Positions 1-10,436 of a stretch of DNA of 64,000 bases are shown here, piece after piece; within the stretch, counting starts at the first letter, position 1, and each line of letters begins with the position of its first letter. Location: positions 1 through 64,000 of the forward strand of contig NZ_JAMXMX010000033.1 of NCBI RefSeq assembly GCF_024055725.1, written 5' to 3'. A program made the position numbers and the translations under genes. The stretch is from Actinoallomurus spadix. GTDB lineage: Bacteria > Actinomycetota > Actinomycetes > Streptosporangiales > Streptosporangiaceae. The notes beneath the pieces are model-generated. The model was not told the origin of the DNA and did no database searches. It saw only the letters and a list, made by a program, of their open reading frames with translations.

Positions 1-1
1 T

Positions 2-3000
2 CAGCGTGGTGCGGGTGCGGCCGGTGGAGGGGAGCGCAACGGTCCGGCGTCGAGTGAGGGGCGGCCGGCCGGCGGCGAGGCGGGACGTGAGGACGGTGCG
101 ACGTCGGCGTCTTCTGCGAAGCAGCCGCCGTCGACGTCCGGTTCTGCCGACGGCGCGGGCGTCGGTTCTTCGGGAGGACAGAAGGACCAGGCGCCGGGCG
201 GCGAGCACCAGACGTCTTCGGATCCGTCGCCTGCGAAGCGTGCCGGGGACGCGGCCATGGCGAGGAATGCGGCGGTCAAGAACGGGCGCGGTCCGGCGGC
301 TTCGTCCTCCGATGGTCAGCGGGATACGGGCGCGGCCGGTGGAGGGGAGCGCAACGGTCCAAGTTCGGATCCGGCGGCTCGCGGAACCGGACCCGCCCGT
401 GCACAGCAGCCGCCGTTCGTCGCACGGCGGGGTGAGGGCACCGGCACGTCGCCTGTGCCGGTGGCACGGCAACTTTTCCGCACGGATTCGTGGACGGGCG
501 ATACGGATCTGGTCGATATCGCGCCTGGTCATCGGCTGGATGGTCCGCCTGTGGGCGACCCGCCGGCTTCGGCGCGGCCCGCTGATGACGCGGGTACCGG
601 TGCGGGCGGCAGTGGCACCGATGGGGCCGGTCGTTATCGGTATTACGAGGTCGATCCGGCGACCGGCGCGGCCAAGGAGACGACCCTGGGTCCGAATGAC
701 CAGGTCGTGAACGTCAAGCCTGTCGGCGGGAAGGTCACTCCGGGTAGCGGGTTCTTCTCGGGGAAGGGCGGTGCTGCTCTCAGACCTGCCGGTGATCCGC
801 ATGAACGTGTGGCCACGCACGATTCGGCCGATGGGAAGTGGGACGTTGTCGACCTTCCTCCCAAGCCGGCCGGCTTCAAGAATGGGAACGTCACCGCTCA
901 TTCCAAGCCGGCGGCCACGTCGCCTCGGGATGGGGCGTACCAGGTTCTTCGTCGGGACGGCAGCGGCAACTTCGACCTGTTGACCTATCGGCGTCGTCCG
1001 GCGGATGTGCCGCCGCCGGACGGGGCGAAGGGCGACGGCAACCAGTACCACGAGCTGGGTGACGGCGGCCGGGACGGTTGGCATGACGGGCATCCGTTCG
1101 GGGCCGGTGCTCCGAAGGTCGAGCGCATCATCACCGGGCCGGGCAAACGGCTGGACGGGAAGCCGGCGGGCAGTTCGGACCCGGATGCCGTGCTGGTCCG
1201 CGACCCGAGAACCGGCTTGTACGAGAAGGTCGAGTCGTTCGCCTCCGGGAGCAAGGCCGGGGAGCCGGAGGGACGGACCTACTACCGCATCGGTCCCGAT
1301 GGCAGGCCACAGCCGATTAAGGTCAGTGGCGGAAAGGTCGACGTCGTCAGGGTCTCCCCGAATGACGGCAAGGTCACGCGTACGACGTTCTCGGTCTCCG
1401 GCGGTGACGGCACGGCCAAGCCGTACGTCAACAGGGACGGTTCGCTGGCCTTTTCCGGGCCGAGTGAGTTCTCTGCCGGTGAACTGCGGTTCGACACCGA
1501 CACCGGTCGGATCACCCATGGGGAGCAGGAGTCGGCCGGCTTCCGCGGCGGCGGCTTCGATGGTGGTTCCGGTGGTCCAGGTGGCGGGGGCAAAGGCACC
1601 GCCACCAGGCCGAAGACGGACGGTTCCCGGACACAGACCCACAGCGGCGTCCGGACGTTCACCGACGATGGTGCGGCGAGCCACGGTGCCACCTCGTCCA
1701 AGCCCGCGGTCAAGAAGAATCCGTCCCCGACCAAGGGCCGGGAGGCCGATCCTTCGTCGGAGCGCCCGAACGGCACGGAAAGCGCCGACGCGTTCGACCG
1801 GAGCAACCCGGGGCCTGTAGACGGGAGCGGGGCCGGGGAATCGGGTTCCGTCACCCGGCCGGGGGGAGAGGGTTCCCGGACGCAGACCCAGAGCGGTGTC
1901 TCATCGCCCACGTCGTCTGAAGGCTCCGGTGCGGCCACGTCCGCGGTCAAGAAGGATTCGTTCTCGGGCAAGGGCCGGGAGGTCGGTTCTTCGTCGGAGC
2001 ACCCGGACAGCGCGGGACGCGCCGAGGCGTTCGAGCGGCTGCTCGGCTCGAAGGATCCGAAACCCTCACCCACGAGCGGAGGCAAGAAACCAGGCACCGT
2101 GCGCCCGAAGGACGACGCGCCCTCACGCGGCGGCAGCACAAAGACCGACGCGGACAACAGTGAGGGGACCTCTTCACCCCCACGCGGGAACGAAACCCCC
2201 GCCTCGGACGCGGGTGCCAGGTCGCACGCCTCCTTCGCGGCTGGTAGCGGCACGAGAGGGTCACCGGCGGTTTCGACGCCGAGGACCGGCGGCCCGGACT
2301 CGCATCAGACGGTTGACGCTTCGTCCAGCCCGCGTCCGCGGTCAGCGACCCATGATGGGCGGGAGCCCGCACCACGAACAGGAGAGAACTCGCCGTCCTC
2401 AGCCGGTGACGAGCCCACGCTCCTGCCACCCGGCCAAGACGCGCTGGTGATCGTCGGACGGGTTCTGCCTACCGACAACCTGATCCTTGTCGAGGGTGAA
2501 CCCCGGCGCATGAACCCGGCCGAATTCACGGATTGGGTCCGGAACCAGCAGGGCTATGAGCCGGGTCTGCCTGTCGTCCTGCTGGCCGGGGACGCCCGTG
2601 CGTTCGCTCCGAGAGTCGCCTCCCTCCTCGGCGCGCCGGTGACCGCGCCGTGGGGTGACTTCGTCGCCTGGCCGTCCGGTGACCTGATCGCTGGCAGGAT
2701 CGAACAAGGGCCGGACGGCGCACCGCAACTGATCAGGGAGAACTACGACGGCTGGCACACCTACGGGCCGTACGGTCAGGACACCGAGGTCGGGCCGGTC
2801 CTGCCCGATTCCGAGTCCTTGGTGAACAGCGTCGTGACGGCCATTGAGGAGACCGGGCGAGCGGTCGCCACCTGGCGACCGCCGGCCGAGGCCGGCTCCG
2901 GGCACCCAGTCGTCCCGTCCCGATCGTCGGCCGGTTCGCCGAGCACCGGCGGACCTTCCACGTCCCAGCCCGCTCGCCGAATCAACGGTTTTCGCGGCAT

Positions 3001-6000
3001 TGTGTCGGGCGCGCTACGGATCGACGGTGAGAACGGTTCCCGCAGTGTGTCGGGCGCGCTACGGATCGACGGTGAGAACGGTTCCCGCAGTGTGTCGGGC
3101 GCGGTGTGGATCGACGGCGAGTTCGACCCGAGTTCGTCCACGGTCTCCATGAACGGTCATGCCCGGGATCTGGAGCAGCTGACACTGTGGATCGGCAAGA
3201 ACACGCCGTACGAGCCGAGCCACCCGCTGCTTTTGAACGTGCCCGGTGCCGGGACTCGTGGGCCCGACGGCGCGCCGTCGTTCGCCGAACGCCTCGCCGG
3301 GCGTCTCGGCGGCCGAGTCCTGACCCCTCTGGAAGGTCCGTCCGGCACTCGCGGCTGGGTGGAGCACCGGCCACCGGCATCGGCGGAGGGCGACAGACCG
3401 CGCACTTGGCGATTGGACGAGGCGGGTCGCTTCGAGACTCCGGATAGGGATGCTGTGCGGTCGGCGGCCGGCGATCGGCTCAGGCTGGGCGGTAGGGGCC
3501 GTCTTCGCGGTGGGGCGCCGGGTGATCTCCGTGGTGGAACGCGGGATGCAGGGAGCGACCGGCACGCCGACTCGCCAGAGGATCTCGGCCTGCTCTCCGG
3601 CGGACAGGCTCTTGCGCCGGCCGCGGAGCAGGTGTCGGCCCCGGCCGATCCGCTTCCCGCTACCGCTCAGCTGCCTGCCGCGGATGAACTGTCACGCCCG
3701 TGGCGGGTGAGCGGTACGGCCGGGCTGGATGAACATGAGCTGCAGGTTCTATGGCATGAGGTGCGCAAGGAGCTCGAGCGCAATCATGTGCGGGTCGCGG
3801 GGGATACCGCGGCGCGGCTGCGGGAGCGGTTGCCGCAGCTGTATCTCGATCTCGAATCGTCGGTCCGGCTTCCGCTGCGGCGTGCCGGCGTGGAGATCGC
3901 GCTGGACGAGCTGAAGAAGGGAGTTCTCAGGGCACCCGGTACGAAGTCCGGTGAGGAGAACGCCGAACCGGGGTCGCCGGCCGAGGGGCCGATGTCTGCC
4001 CAGGCCGCGGGTGGAGGCGAGCGAGTTGAGGCCGCCGGGCCCGAACCGGCCGGGCCCGAGGCTCCCGTCACCCTTCCCGCCGTCCCGCGGACCGCAGATC
4101 CGATCACCGCCGGTACGACGACGAATCCGGCGGATCCCCCGTCCACCCCGGCGGCCGCACACCCGGCTCCAACGCGGGCGCCAGTGCCGTTCGCGCGGCT
4201 GGACGTGCAGCCCGCCCAGGTCGGCGAGCCTGCCCCGGTCACCGAGCAGGGTGTGGAGCCCGCCCTCGGTGAGGCACGCGCATCCGCCCAGGCGGGGGAG
4301 TCGGTCCCGGTGGCCCGGCAGACCATACGACTCGCTGAGGGCGGGGGGTCCGCTTCGGCGGTCACCGTGCCGACTGCCGGGTCCGGGAGAGGACAGAGCG
4401 GCCCGGCGACGACTCTCGCCAATCTCGACGTTGAGCCGCGCGGCGTGAGCACCGCCGGCCCGAGCGGCGCGCGGGGTGAAAAGCCCGCGCATCCGGTCTC
4501 CTCCCGGAACACGCCGTCAGCGACCGTTTCTGATTCGGTTGAGTCGCGCGATGATGGTCTGGGGGGCTTGGCGGATTTCAATGCTCTGGTCGGCCGGCAG
4601 GAGGAGATCGCCCAGGCGAGCCATCCCGTCACGGTTTTCGGGACGCGGCAGGACGGTGCGCGGGGCCTGGAGGTCCTCGCTCCGGTGCCCCAGCGGACGG
4701 TCGAGTACCTGCGGCGGCATCTGGTGCGCTTCGTGGAGGAGAGTGCGGCGCAGCAGGCCCGATCCTCGCCGCTGCCCGGCGCCTGGCCGGAAGACGATAC
4801 GCGGAGCGGCGCGGAGCCGGACGCGCGGCTCCGCGCCGAGGTGGAGCGTGTGCTGACGAGTCGTCTGCTGAGCGCCGAGTGGTCCGACTTGTCGAGCACG
4901 TCGGGGATGCAGTTGTGGGTGGAGTACGACGGACATCGGGAACCGGTCTCGCTGCGGTATTACCTGGAGTATGTGGGCAAGGCGGATCCGCAGATGGAGT
5001 TGATGCCCGACGGTGGGCCGCCTGTGACGCTGAATCGCTGGGGCGCCGGTAGCGTTGAGACGGACGACACCGCTGCCGTGAGCGGGCTCCGGCCGGGTTC
5101 TGTGGCGTACACGCACTCCTTCGACACCGAAGGCGTCCTGCGTAGGGTGGCGGTCAGCCCGCAGATCAATGTGGCCTACAACCAGGCCGGCAGCGTGGTC
5201 ACGACCGGTGCGACCGTCCAGCATTTGATCATCATGCGCGACAAAGACTCTGCTTTCCCCCATGAGTATCGGCCGACATGGGAGTTTCGGCTGGGGGACA
5301 CGACCTCGGAGTTGTTGGCCGGCCGGGTCCCGGAGGACGGTTGGCGAGCGGTGGAGGAGCCTTCTCCCGACAACTTGGTGGTGTGGGTTCCCAAGTACCT
5401 GTCGGAAGCGCCGCGGACCCTGCCCACGCCGAATCCGAACGATCCGGCCACCGTGCCGGCGCCGGTGACGCGGCTGATGAGCGAGCTACCGCTGTACGGC
5501 GTGTTGAACATCCCCGACCACGACCGGTTGTTCGCCGATGTCATGGCCTCCTTCCGCGGCCATCTGAGTGACTTGTCCGACGGGTCGCGAAAAATGCTGA
5601 AGGAGTTCTTCGGCGAGGGTAACTTCCGATCCAATCTGCCGTCGGCATGGGATGGGTCGGTGCCGTCGCCCATCTTGTACACGCAATCCGGGAGCGTGAT
5701 CGGGTATCTGAAGTTCAGCGTCGAGGACTTCGACGCAGAAGACCGGATCACAGGGCCGACGACGTCGAATGCGGTGGTGGAGACTTATCTCTTGCGGTCG
5801 CTGAAGATGCAGGGCAGTTCCTCGGTGACCAACGCGCTGGGCGTGAACCTGCCGATTCCGGGTTTTTCGTTCGGGGGTGCGCCGGACCCGGAGACCGGAG
5901 TGGCCGGTATCGGTGGCGGGCCGACCTTCCAGGCCGGTATGAATCACACGTTCGTTCACACGTTGGGTTGGGGTGGTAGCGCACGGACGGTGAGCTCGCT

Positions 6001-9000
6001 GCGAGCGGTCGGGCGGTTCTTCCAGGTGACTCCGCAGGCGAGGCTACGGATCACTCTGGTACGTCCGGCCGGTGCGGAAGTGCGCCCGGCTGCCGGCACG
6101 CCGCTGGCCGACGCGCGGCAGCGGTATCCGGTGACCATGCTGGTGCCGTCGCTGGCGGCCCTCGGGCATGCGCCGACGCGGCCCCGGTACCTGCCGGCGC
6201 ACCTGGTGCATCTGCGCTCGCTCGGGGTGTCCACGACGCCATTGCGGGTCGGCGGCACGGAGTCGTTGTTCATTCAGCTGGAGCAGTGGCTTAGTGAGCA
6301 CGGTTTTCTGCCGCCGCAGTCCGCTTTGAGGGAGGCGCTGGACAAGGGCACCGAAAGGTCCGTCCAGGACAGTCGGCTGAGCAACAAGCGCAAACTGGAC
6401 CAGGCGCGATCGCGGTTGGGGTCGCTCTCCGCGTTGAAGGAGTCGATCCAGGGCGGCGTCGACATCACGTTCGAGCTGCCGGGGATATCGGGTGTGCGGC
6501 GAGTGACGGTGAAGCTGATGACCGTACGCCGGTACACCGGGCAGGACGCCAATGACGGGGTGGAGCACTACCGGACGCTGCCGGATGTGCAGACGCTCAA
6601 CTGGATCGGCTCGACTCTTAGTAGAGAGGAGCAGTTCACCTCCGTGCCGCTCGGATGGAACGCCGGTGTCATCGGCTCGGTCACCAACCCGTTCAAGAGT
6701 ACGGAGAGCACTCAACCGCTGAACCGGCTGGCCGGCGGGTACACCTACGGCCGGCAGACGGCGAAGGTGACGGGGGCCGGTTCCGGCACCGGTCTCGAGT
6801 ACTACGAGCTCAGTCCCAGTGAGGACGGGCTTCAGCTGTTCCGTGTCCCGGTCACCCACCGAATGATGTTCTCCTACAGCGACGGACCGGCTCCCGAGCC
6901 TGCGGAGGCGGACGGCTTCGCGGAGCTGGCGGTTCCGACGTACCGTACGCTCACCGAGCCGTCCACCGACCCCGACTCCGGAGTGGTGACCGTCCGCGAC
7001 CTGACGGAAGAAGACATCAATCGTCTGGCCCTGCCCGGAGACGGCCACATCTACCACGGCGGCGTGCTACGTCTGCCCGACACCGCCGTGCCGGATCGGA
7101 TGGACGGCAGCCAGCCGCTGATCGAGATCACACAAGCCATGGTCGACGGCTTGGAGGATGAAGCAGCCGAGTTGGAGCGCGCCGCGGGGCAGGCCGAGCT
7201 GCCGCCGATGCCCGGCGCATGGCCGCGTGACGATGCCGACACGGAACCCGATCTGGAGGCGCAGGTCGGTGCGCCGGCCGTAACGCCTTGGGCCGGTGTG
7301 CTCGCCGGTATGGCCATGTCCGCGGTCGAGGCCGCCGGGGGGTTGCCTTGGCGCGGGGCGGCGAGTACGTGGCGGTTCCTGCGGCGACTGGTGGTGGGGG
7401 AGCCGACCACGGAGGGGGAGTCGGCGGTCAAGCGGGTGATCCAGATGGCGTTGTCCCCCCACCACCTTCTGGCGCACGCATGGCGTGTCGTCAACGGCAA
7501 GTACCTGATCGAAGGCGGTCCCGCGGCCGGCGCCGTCGCAGGGACCGACATCACGGTCGAGGTGAAGGCGTACATCACCAACGTCCGGTTGCTGCCGCAG
7601 CCGCCGAACCTCGACCTCGAGCGGTGGCTACAGTCGACCAATACCTCCATGACCGCCGACTCCCTCACCGAGGCGCATCACCTCGAGGCGACGGCGGCCG
7701 GTCAGTACGGCACCGCGAGCCGATTCTTCGACCCGGCCGGCGCGTACAAGTTCGACCGATCGACGACCGACGGCACGGTGGTGAACGACAACGCCGGTGT
7801 GTGGCGGATAACGACGGAGGACACGACACGGTCCCACCGGCTCGCCGGGGACCTGGTCTTCGTCGTCACCGTCCGCCGGGCGCTGAGCAACGTCGTCGTC
7901 GGCACGCTGCGTCGCGGGCCCGCTCTGGAGCGCACCCGCGTCGTGGAGGTGCCCGACGGGATCGAATTCAAGCTCGTCGACAATGATCTGCGTAACCACC
8001 CCGAATTGCTCGCCATCGGTGACTTCCCCACGCTCGCCGAGGGCCGGCCACGGGACCGGATGCTGCCCTCGTGGTACATCGACGGTGGCGGAGCCATGGG
8101 TGCGGGTACGGTCACCGAGGCCCACCTGCACGGCGGCAGGGACGTCTACTACGACAGCGTGGTCGCCGCGGTGGAGCGGCAGGCTCCGGGAGTGACCCGG
8201 CCGGGTCACCCGAACTACCTGCCCGGGGTGGCGACACAGATCAACGAGCACACGTCCTTCCCTGGTGTGCCCACCCTGCCCAACGCCGGACCGCACGGGC
8301 ACACCGCCTTCCACTTCGTCCACCGTTCCGCGTTCTTCGGGCCCCGGCTGGTGGAGGTGACGTTCTTCGCCCGTCCCAAGCCGACCGCCGACCTGACACA
8401 GGTACGCGGTCGGCTGGTGGACCCGACCTCCGGTGTGGACAACGTCTTCGGCCACTCCAGCGGTGACGGCGCGGCGCTGAAGGTGCCCGGCGCGACCGGG
8501 GTGAGCACCACACGGACCACGAGTCACGAGGTGGACTTCGCGCCGGTGGGCCAGGTCAACGGCGGCCAGATCCAGCCGAACCTCCGCCTGTCCGACAAGA
8601 CCACCATCACCAGCGCCCAAACATCCTCCCGCGAACTGCGGGCCTGGCGGCACACTTCCAACAGCGCCGAGTTCAACGAGGTGCCGTATGTCTATGGGTG
8701 GACCATCAGCTCTCGCCCGCTGAACGAGGCGCTTCTGGTGAAGCTGGTCGCTGCGGGGCTTCGTGGCCTGAAGAGCGCTCCGGTGTGGGCCGGGCGGGCT
8801 ACGGGCGTCCTCGACCTGCTCGACCCGGTGCTTCGGCACCTCCCGCGTCCCGTCAGTCACGCCACCGGTCTGCTGCCGGCGTCGGTGACTCTGCGGTTCG
8901 ACGCCGATGAGGCGCCGGTCGACGGTGGCCACCGTGCGGCACCGGTCATGCCGAGCCTGTACGCCTTCGACCCGACCGCCACTTCCGGACCCGCCCCGGG

Positions 9001-10339
9001 CACGCACGTCGTGCAGATCGACCCGGAGGAGCCTCCCGCCGATGTGCGCGCACTGTTGTCCGGTCCGCAGTGGGTCCCCTCACGACCGTTCACGATCTAC
9101 GACTTCGGCGCGATCGAAGAGCTCGGCCAAGCGCTGCGCGAGGTGGACCCGTCGTTGGGACAGGATCCGACCCCGCTGACCTTCCAGTCGGCCGAGGGCA
9201 TGTTCCTGCGGCTCAACCACCTCATCGCCAGCAACCGGCTCACTCTGCTCGAGCCTGCCGCCATCGCCGCCTTCCTCGGGCGTTCCGGCGGTAAGGGCAC
9301 CTCGCTTAGGATCACCTTGTACTCCCCCCGTCCGGAGACCACCAGCAAGGACGTCGCCATCGACCGCGTCGAGATTTCGACCGACGGGTTCACCGACCAG
9401 ATGGACGACTCCACCACCGTCTCGCTGGCCTTCGGAGGTTCGGGTTCGGACGCCGGCGGAACCAACAGCGGCAGCGCGTCCATCCCTCTTCTCGGCGGCA
9501 GACAGAATATCGGCCAGATCGTCGGCATCTCCAGTCAGCGCCGCGCGACGCTGAGGTTCGGCACCGCGAAGGAAGGCGCCGACGGCTCCGGACTCACCGG
9601 TCACCGCGCCCGCGCCGTCGCCGTCGTGGAGGTGCACGGCCCGTCCGGCAGCCGTTGGGTCGTCGGCGACCTGCTGTTCCGTACGACCGAGACGCTCTCG
9701 ATCCACGCTGAGGACACCGAAGAGACCCGAGCGACCGAAGCGACCGAACGGCTTTCGGAGACCGAGAGCGCCGCAGGCGCCGTTCCCGTCGAGAACCAGG
9801 CGGAGACAGGGCCGCCCGCCACGACGCAGCCGACCGGCCCACGGCCGTTGTCACCGAGACCCGAGGAGCCGGAGGAGGTGCCGGGCGAGGAACAGGAACA
9901 TGCGGAGCGGTCGGCGACAGAGCCGGCCGACGCGGAACAGCCCGGCGAGCGCGTCCACCGGTTCGGCCGAGGCAGTGGCGGCCCGGCCGCCCACGCCTCC
10001 CCGGACCCGGCCCCGACACCGCAACCGTCGCCGGCCGAGTCGCTGCGGGTGTATCTGGCGGACGCGCTCGCCGCCGACTTGGGCCGAGCCCCGGGCGAAC
10101 GCCGGTTCTGGCCGGCCGTGGGCATGCCCGCCGATGCCACGGACGACGAAAGGCGCGCCTTCATCGCCGCGCTGACCTCGCCGGTCGCCACGGGCGAGGC
10201 GGACGACAGGTCACTGGCCGCGGCCGCGGCCGTCTTCGGGTTGCGCGTCATCTATGTGGCAGCCGATGGGCACACGGTCGAGTTCGGACCGCCGTCCGGG
10301 CCGGTCGTGGTGGCGCGGCCGCTCGCGTTCGGTTCGTAG
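2..10339 (+). CDS. Giant repetitive actinobacterial protein, 5'-truncated
   Basis: The reading frame is open from base 2, so the true start lies upstream; 3445 residues are visible. I do not recognise a characterised family. The first ~830 residues are Gly/Ser/Pro/Thr-rich with degenerate repeats, including two copies around GSRTQT(H/Q)SGV near bases 1620 and 1875. Two related alpha/beta-like segments follow (bases ~2430-2840 and ~3120-3470), both reading YEP..P(V/L)(V/L)L then FA.R.A..LG. Two large beta-rich modules (~4560-7160 and ~7200-9700) are each preceded by the linker P(L/M)PGAWP(E/R)DD. The C-terminus (~10040-10339) is a compact ~100-residue domain after a Pro/Glu-rich linker. A polymorphic-toxin-like or secreted multi-domain giant protein is my inference. 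No catalytic motif is secure, and a signal peptide cannot be judged without the N-terminus. Confidence 0.85.
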   Translation, partial: QRGAGAAGGGERNGPASSEGRPAGGEAGREDGATSASSAKQPPSTSGSADGAGVGSSGGQKDQAPGGEHQTSSDPSPAKRAGDAAMARNAAVKNGRGPAASSSDGQRDTGAAGGGERNGPSSDPAARGTGPARAQQPPFVARRGEGTGTSPVPVARQLFRTDSWTGDTDLVDIAPGHRLDGPPVGDPPASARPADDAGTGAGGSGTDGAGRYRYYEVDPATGAAKETTLGPNDQVVNVKPVGGKVTPGSGFFSGKGGAALRPAGDPHERVATHDSADGKWDVVDLPPKPAGFKNGNVTAHSKPAATSPRDGAYQVLRRDGSGNFDLLTYRRRPADVPPPDGAKGDGNQYHELGDGGRDGWHDGHPFGAGAPKVERIITGPGKRLDGKPAGSSDPDAVLVRDPRTGLYEKVESFASGSKAGEPEGRTYYRIGPDGRPQPIKVSGGKVDVVRVSPNDGKVTRTTFSVSGGDGTAKPYVNRDGSLAFSGPSEFSAGELRFDTDTGRITHGEQESAGFRGGGFDGGSGGPGGGGKGTATRPKTDGSRTQTHSGVRTFTDDGAASHGATSSKPAVKKNPSPTKGREADPSSERPNGTESADAFDRSNPGPVDGSGAGESGSVTRPGGEGSRTQTQSGVSSPTSSEGSGAATSAVKKDSFSGKGREVGSSSEHPDSAGRAEAFERLLGSKDPKPSPTSGGKKPGTVRPKDDAPSRGGSTKTDADNSEGTSSPPRGNETPASDAGARSHASFAAGSGTRGSPAVSTPRTGGPDSHQTVDASSSPRPRSATHDGREPAPRTGENSPSSAGDEPTLLPPGQDALVIVGRVLPTDNLILVEGEPRRMNPAEFTDWVRNQQGYEPGLPVVLLAGDARAFAPRVASLLGAPVTAPWGDFVAWPSGDLIAGRIEQGPDGAPQLIRENYDGWHTYGPYGQDTEVGPVLPDSESLVNSVVTAIEETGRAVATWRPPAEAGSGHPVVPSRSSAGSPSTGGPSTSQPARRINGFRGIVSGALRIDGENGSRSVSGALRIDGENGSRSVSGAVWIDGEFDPSSSTVSMNGHARDLEQLTLWIGKNTPYEPSHPLLLNVPGAGTRGPDGAPSFAERLAGRLGGRVLTPLEGPSGTRGWVEHRPPASAEGDRPRTWRLDEAGRFETPDRDAVRSAAGDRLRLGGRGRLRGGAPGDLRGGTRDAGSDRHADSPEDLGLLSGGQALAPAAEQVSAPADPLPATAQLPAADELSRPWRVSGTAGLDEHELQVLWHEVRKELERNHVRVAGDTAARLRERLPQLYLDLESSVRLPLRRAGVEIALDELKKGVLRAPGTKSGEENAEPGSPAEGPMSAQAAGGGERVEAAGPEPAGPEAPVTLPAVPRTADPITAGTTTNPADPPSTPAAAHPAPTRAPVPFARLDVQPAQVGEPAPVTEQGVEPALGEARASAQAGESVPVARQTIRLAEGGGSASAVTVPTAGSGRGQSGPATTLANLDVEPRGVSTAGPSGARGEKPAHPVSSRNTPSATVSDSVESRDDGLGGLADFNALVGRQEEIAQASHPVTVFGTRQDGARGLEVLAPVPQRTVEYLRRHLVRFVEESAAQQARSSPLPGAWPEDDTRSGAEPDARLRAEVERVLTSRLLSAEWSDLSSTSGMQLWVEYDGHREPVSLRYYLEYVGKADPQMELMPDGGPPVTLNRWGAGSVETDDTAAVSGLRPGSVAYTHSFDTEGVLRRVAVSPQINVAYNQAGSVVTTGATVQHLIIMRDKDSAFPHEYRPTWEFRLGDTTSELLAGRVPEDGWRAVEEPSPDNLVVWVPKYLSEAPRTLPTPNPNDPATVPAPVTRLMSELPLYGVLNIPDHDRLFADVMASFRGHLSDLSDGSRKMLKEFFGEGNFRSNLPSAWDGSVPSPILYTQSGSVIGYLKFSVEDFDAEDRITGPTTSNAVVETYLLRSLKMQGSSSVTNALGVNLPIPGFSFGGAPDPETGVAGIGGGPTFQAGMNHTFVHTLGWGGSARTVSSLRAVGRFFQVTPQARLRITLVRPAGAEVRPAAGTPLADARQRYPVTMLVPSLAALGHAPTRPRYLPAHLVHLRSLGVSTTPLRVGGTESLFIQLEQWLSEHGFLPPQSALREALDKGTERSVQDSRLSNKRKLDQARSRLGSLSALKESIQGGVDITFELPGISGVRRVTVKLMTVRRYTGQDANDGVEHYRTLPDVQTLNWIGSTLSREEQFTSVPLGWNAGVIGSVTNPFKSTESTQPLNRLAGGYTYGRQTAKVTGAGSGTGLEYYELSPSEDGLQLFRVPVTHRMMFSYSDGPAPEPAEADGFAELAVPTYRTLTEPSTDPDSGVVTVRDLTEEDINRLALPGDGHIYHGGVLRLPDTAVPDRMDGSQPLIEITQAMVDGLEDEAAELERAAGQAELPPMPGAWPRDDADTEPDLEAQVGAPAVTPWAGVLAGMAMSAVEAAGGLPWRGAASTWRFLRRLVVGEPTTEGESAVKRVIQMALSPHHLLAHAWRVVNGKYLIEGGPAAGAVAGTDITVEVKAYITNVRLLPQPPNLDLERWLQSTNTSMTADSLTEAHHLEATAAGQYGTASRFFDPAGAYKFDRSTTDGTVVNDNAGVWRITTEDTTRSHRLAGDLVFVVTVRRALSNVVVGTLRRGPALERTRVVEVPDGIEFKLVDNDLRNHPELLAIGDFPTLAEGRPRDRMLPSWYIDGGGAMGAGTVTEAHLHGGRDVYYDSVVAAVERQAPGVTRPGHPNYLPGVATQINEHTSFPGVPTLPNAGPHGHTAFHFVHRSAFFGPRLVEVTFFARPKPTADLTQVRGRLVDPTSGVDNVFGHSSGDGAALKVPGATGVSTTRTTSHEVDFAPVGQVNGGQIQPNLRLSDKTTITSAQTSSRELRAWRHTSNSAEFNEVPYVYGWTISSRPLNEALLVKLVAAGLRGLKSAPVWAGRATGVLDLLDPVLRHLPRPVSHATGLLPASVTLRFDADEAPVDGGHRAAPVMPSLYAFDPTATSGPAPGTHVVQIDPEEPPADVRALLSGPQWVPSRPFTIYDFGAIEELGQALREVDPSLGQDPTPLTFQSAEGMFLRLNHLIASNRLTLLEPAAIAAFLGRSGGKGTSLRITLYSPRPETTSKDVAIDRVEISTDGFTDQMDDSTTVSLAFGGSGSDAGGTNSGSASIPLLGGRQNIGQIVGISSQRRATLRFGTAKEGADGSGLTGHRARAVAVVEVHGPSGSRWVVGDLLFRTTETLSIHAEDTEETRATEATERLSETESAAGAVPVENQAETGPPATTQPTGPRPLSPRPEEPEEVPGEEQEHAERSATEPADAEQPGERVHRFGRGSGGPAAHASPDPAPTPQPSPAESLRVYLADALAADLGRAPGERRFWPAVGMPADATDDERRAFIAALTSPVATGEADDRSLAAAAAVFGLRVIYVAADGHTVEFGPPSGPVVVARPLAFGS
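3001..3120 (+). repeat. 45-bp in-frame tandem repeat
   Basis: Two identical 45-bp units begin at 3001 and 3046, and a diverged partial third begins at 3091. Each encodes the 15-residue unit VSGALRIDGENGSRS inside the giant gene. Perfect identity between units 1 and 2 indicates a recent slippage or unequal-crossover duplication. The copy number may vary between strains or be misassembled. Confidence 0.95.
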
Positions 10340-10436
10340 ACCAGTGGGTGGGGCCCCTGGACGGGGAAATCCGTTCACGAGCACGCGCTTCCGGCGGCCG
10401 GCCTGGAGATGCCATCGGCGCGGCAGGAGGGCCGCG

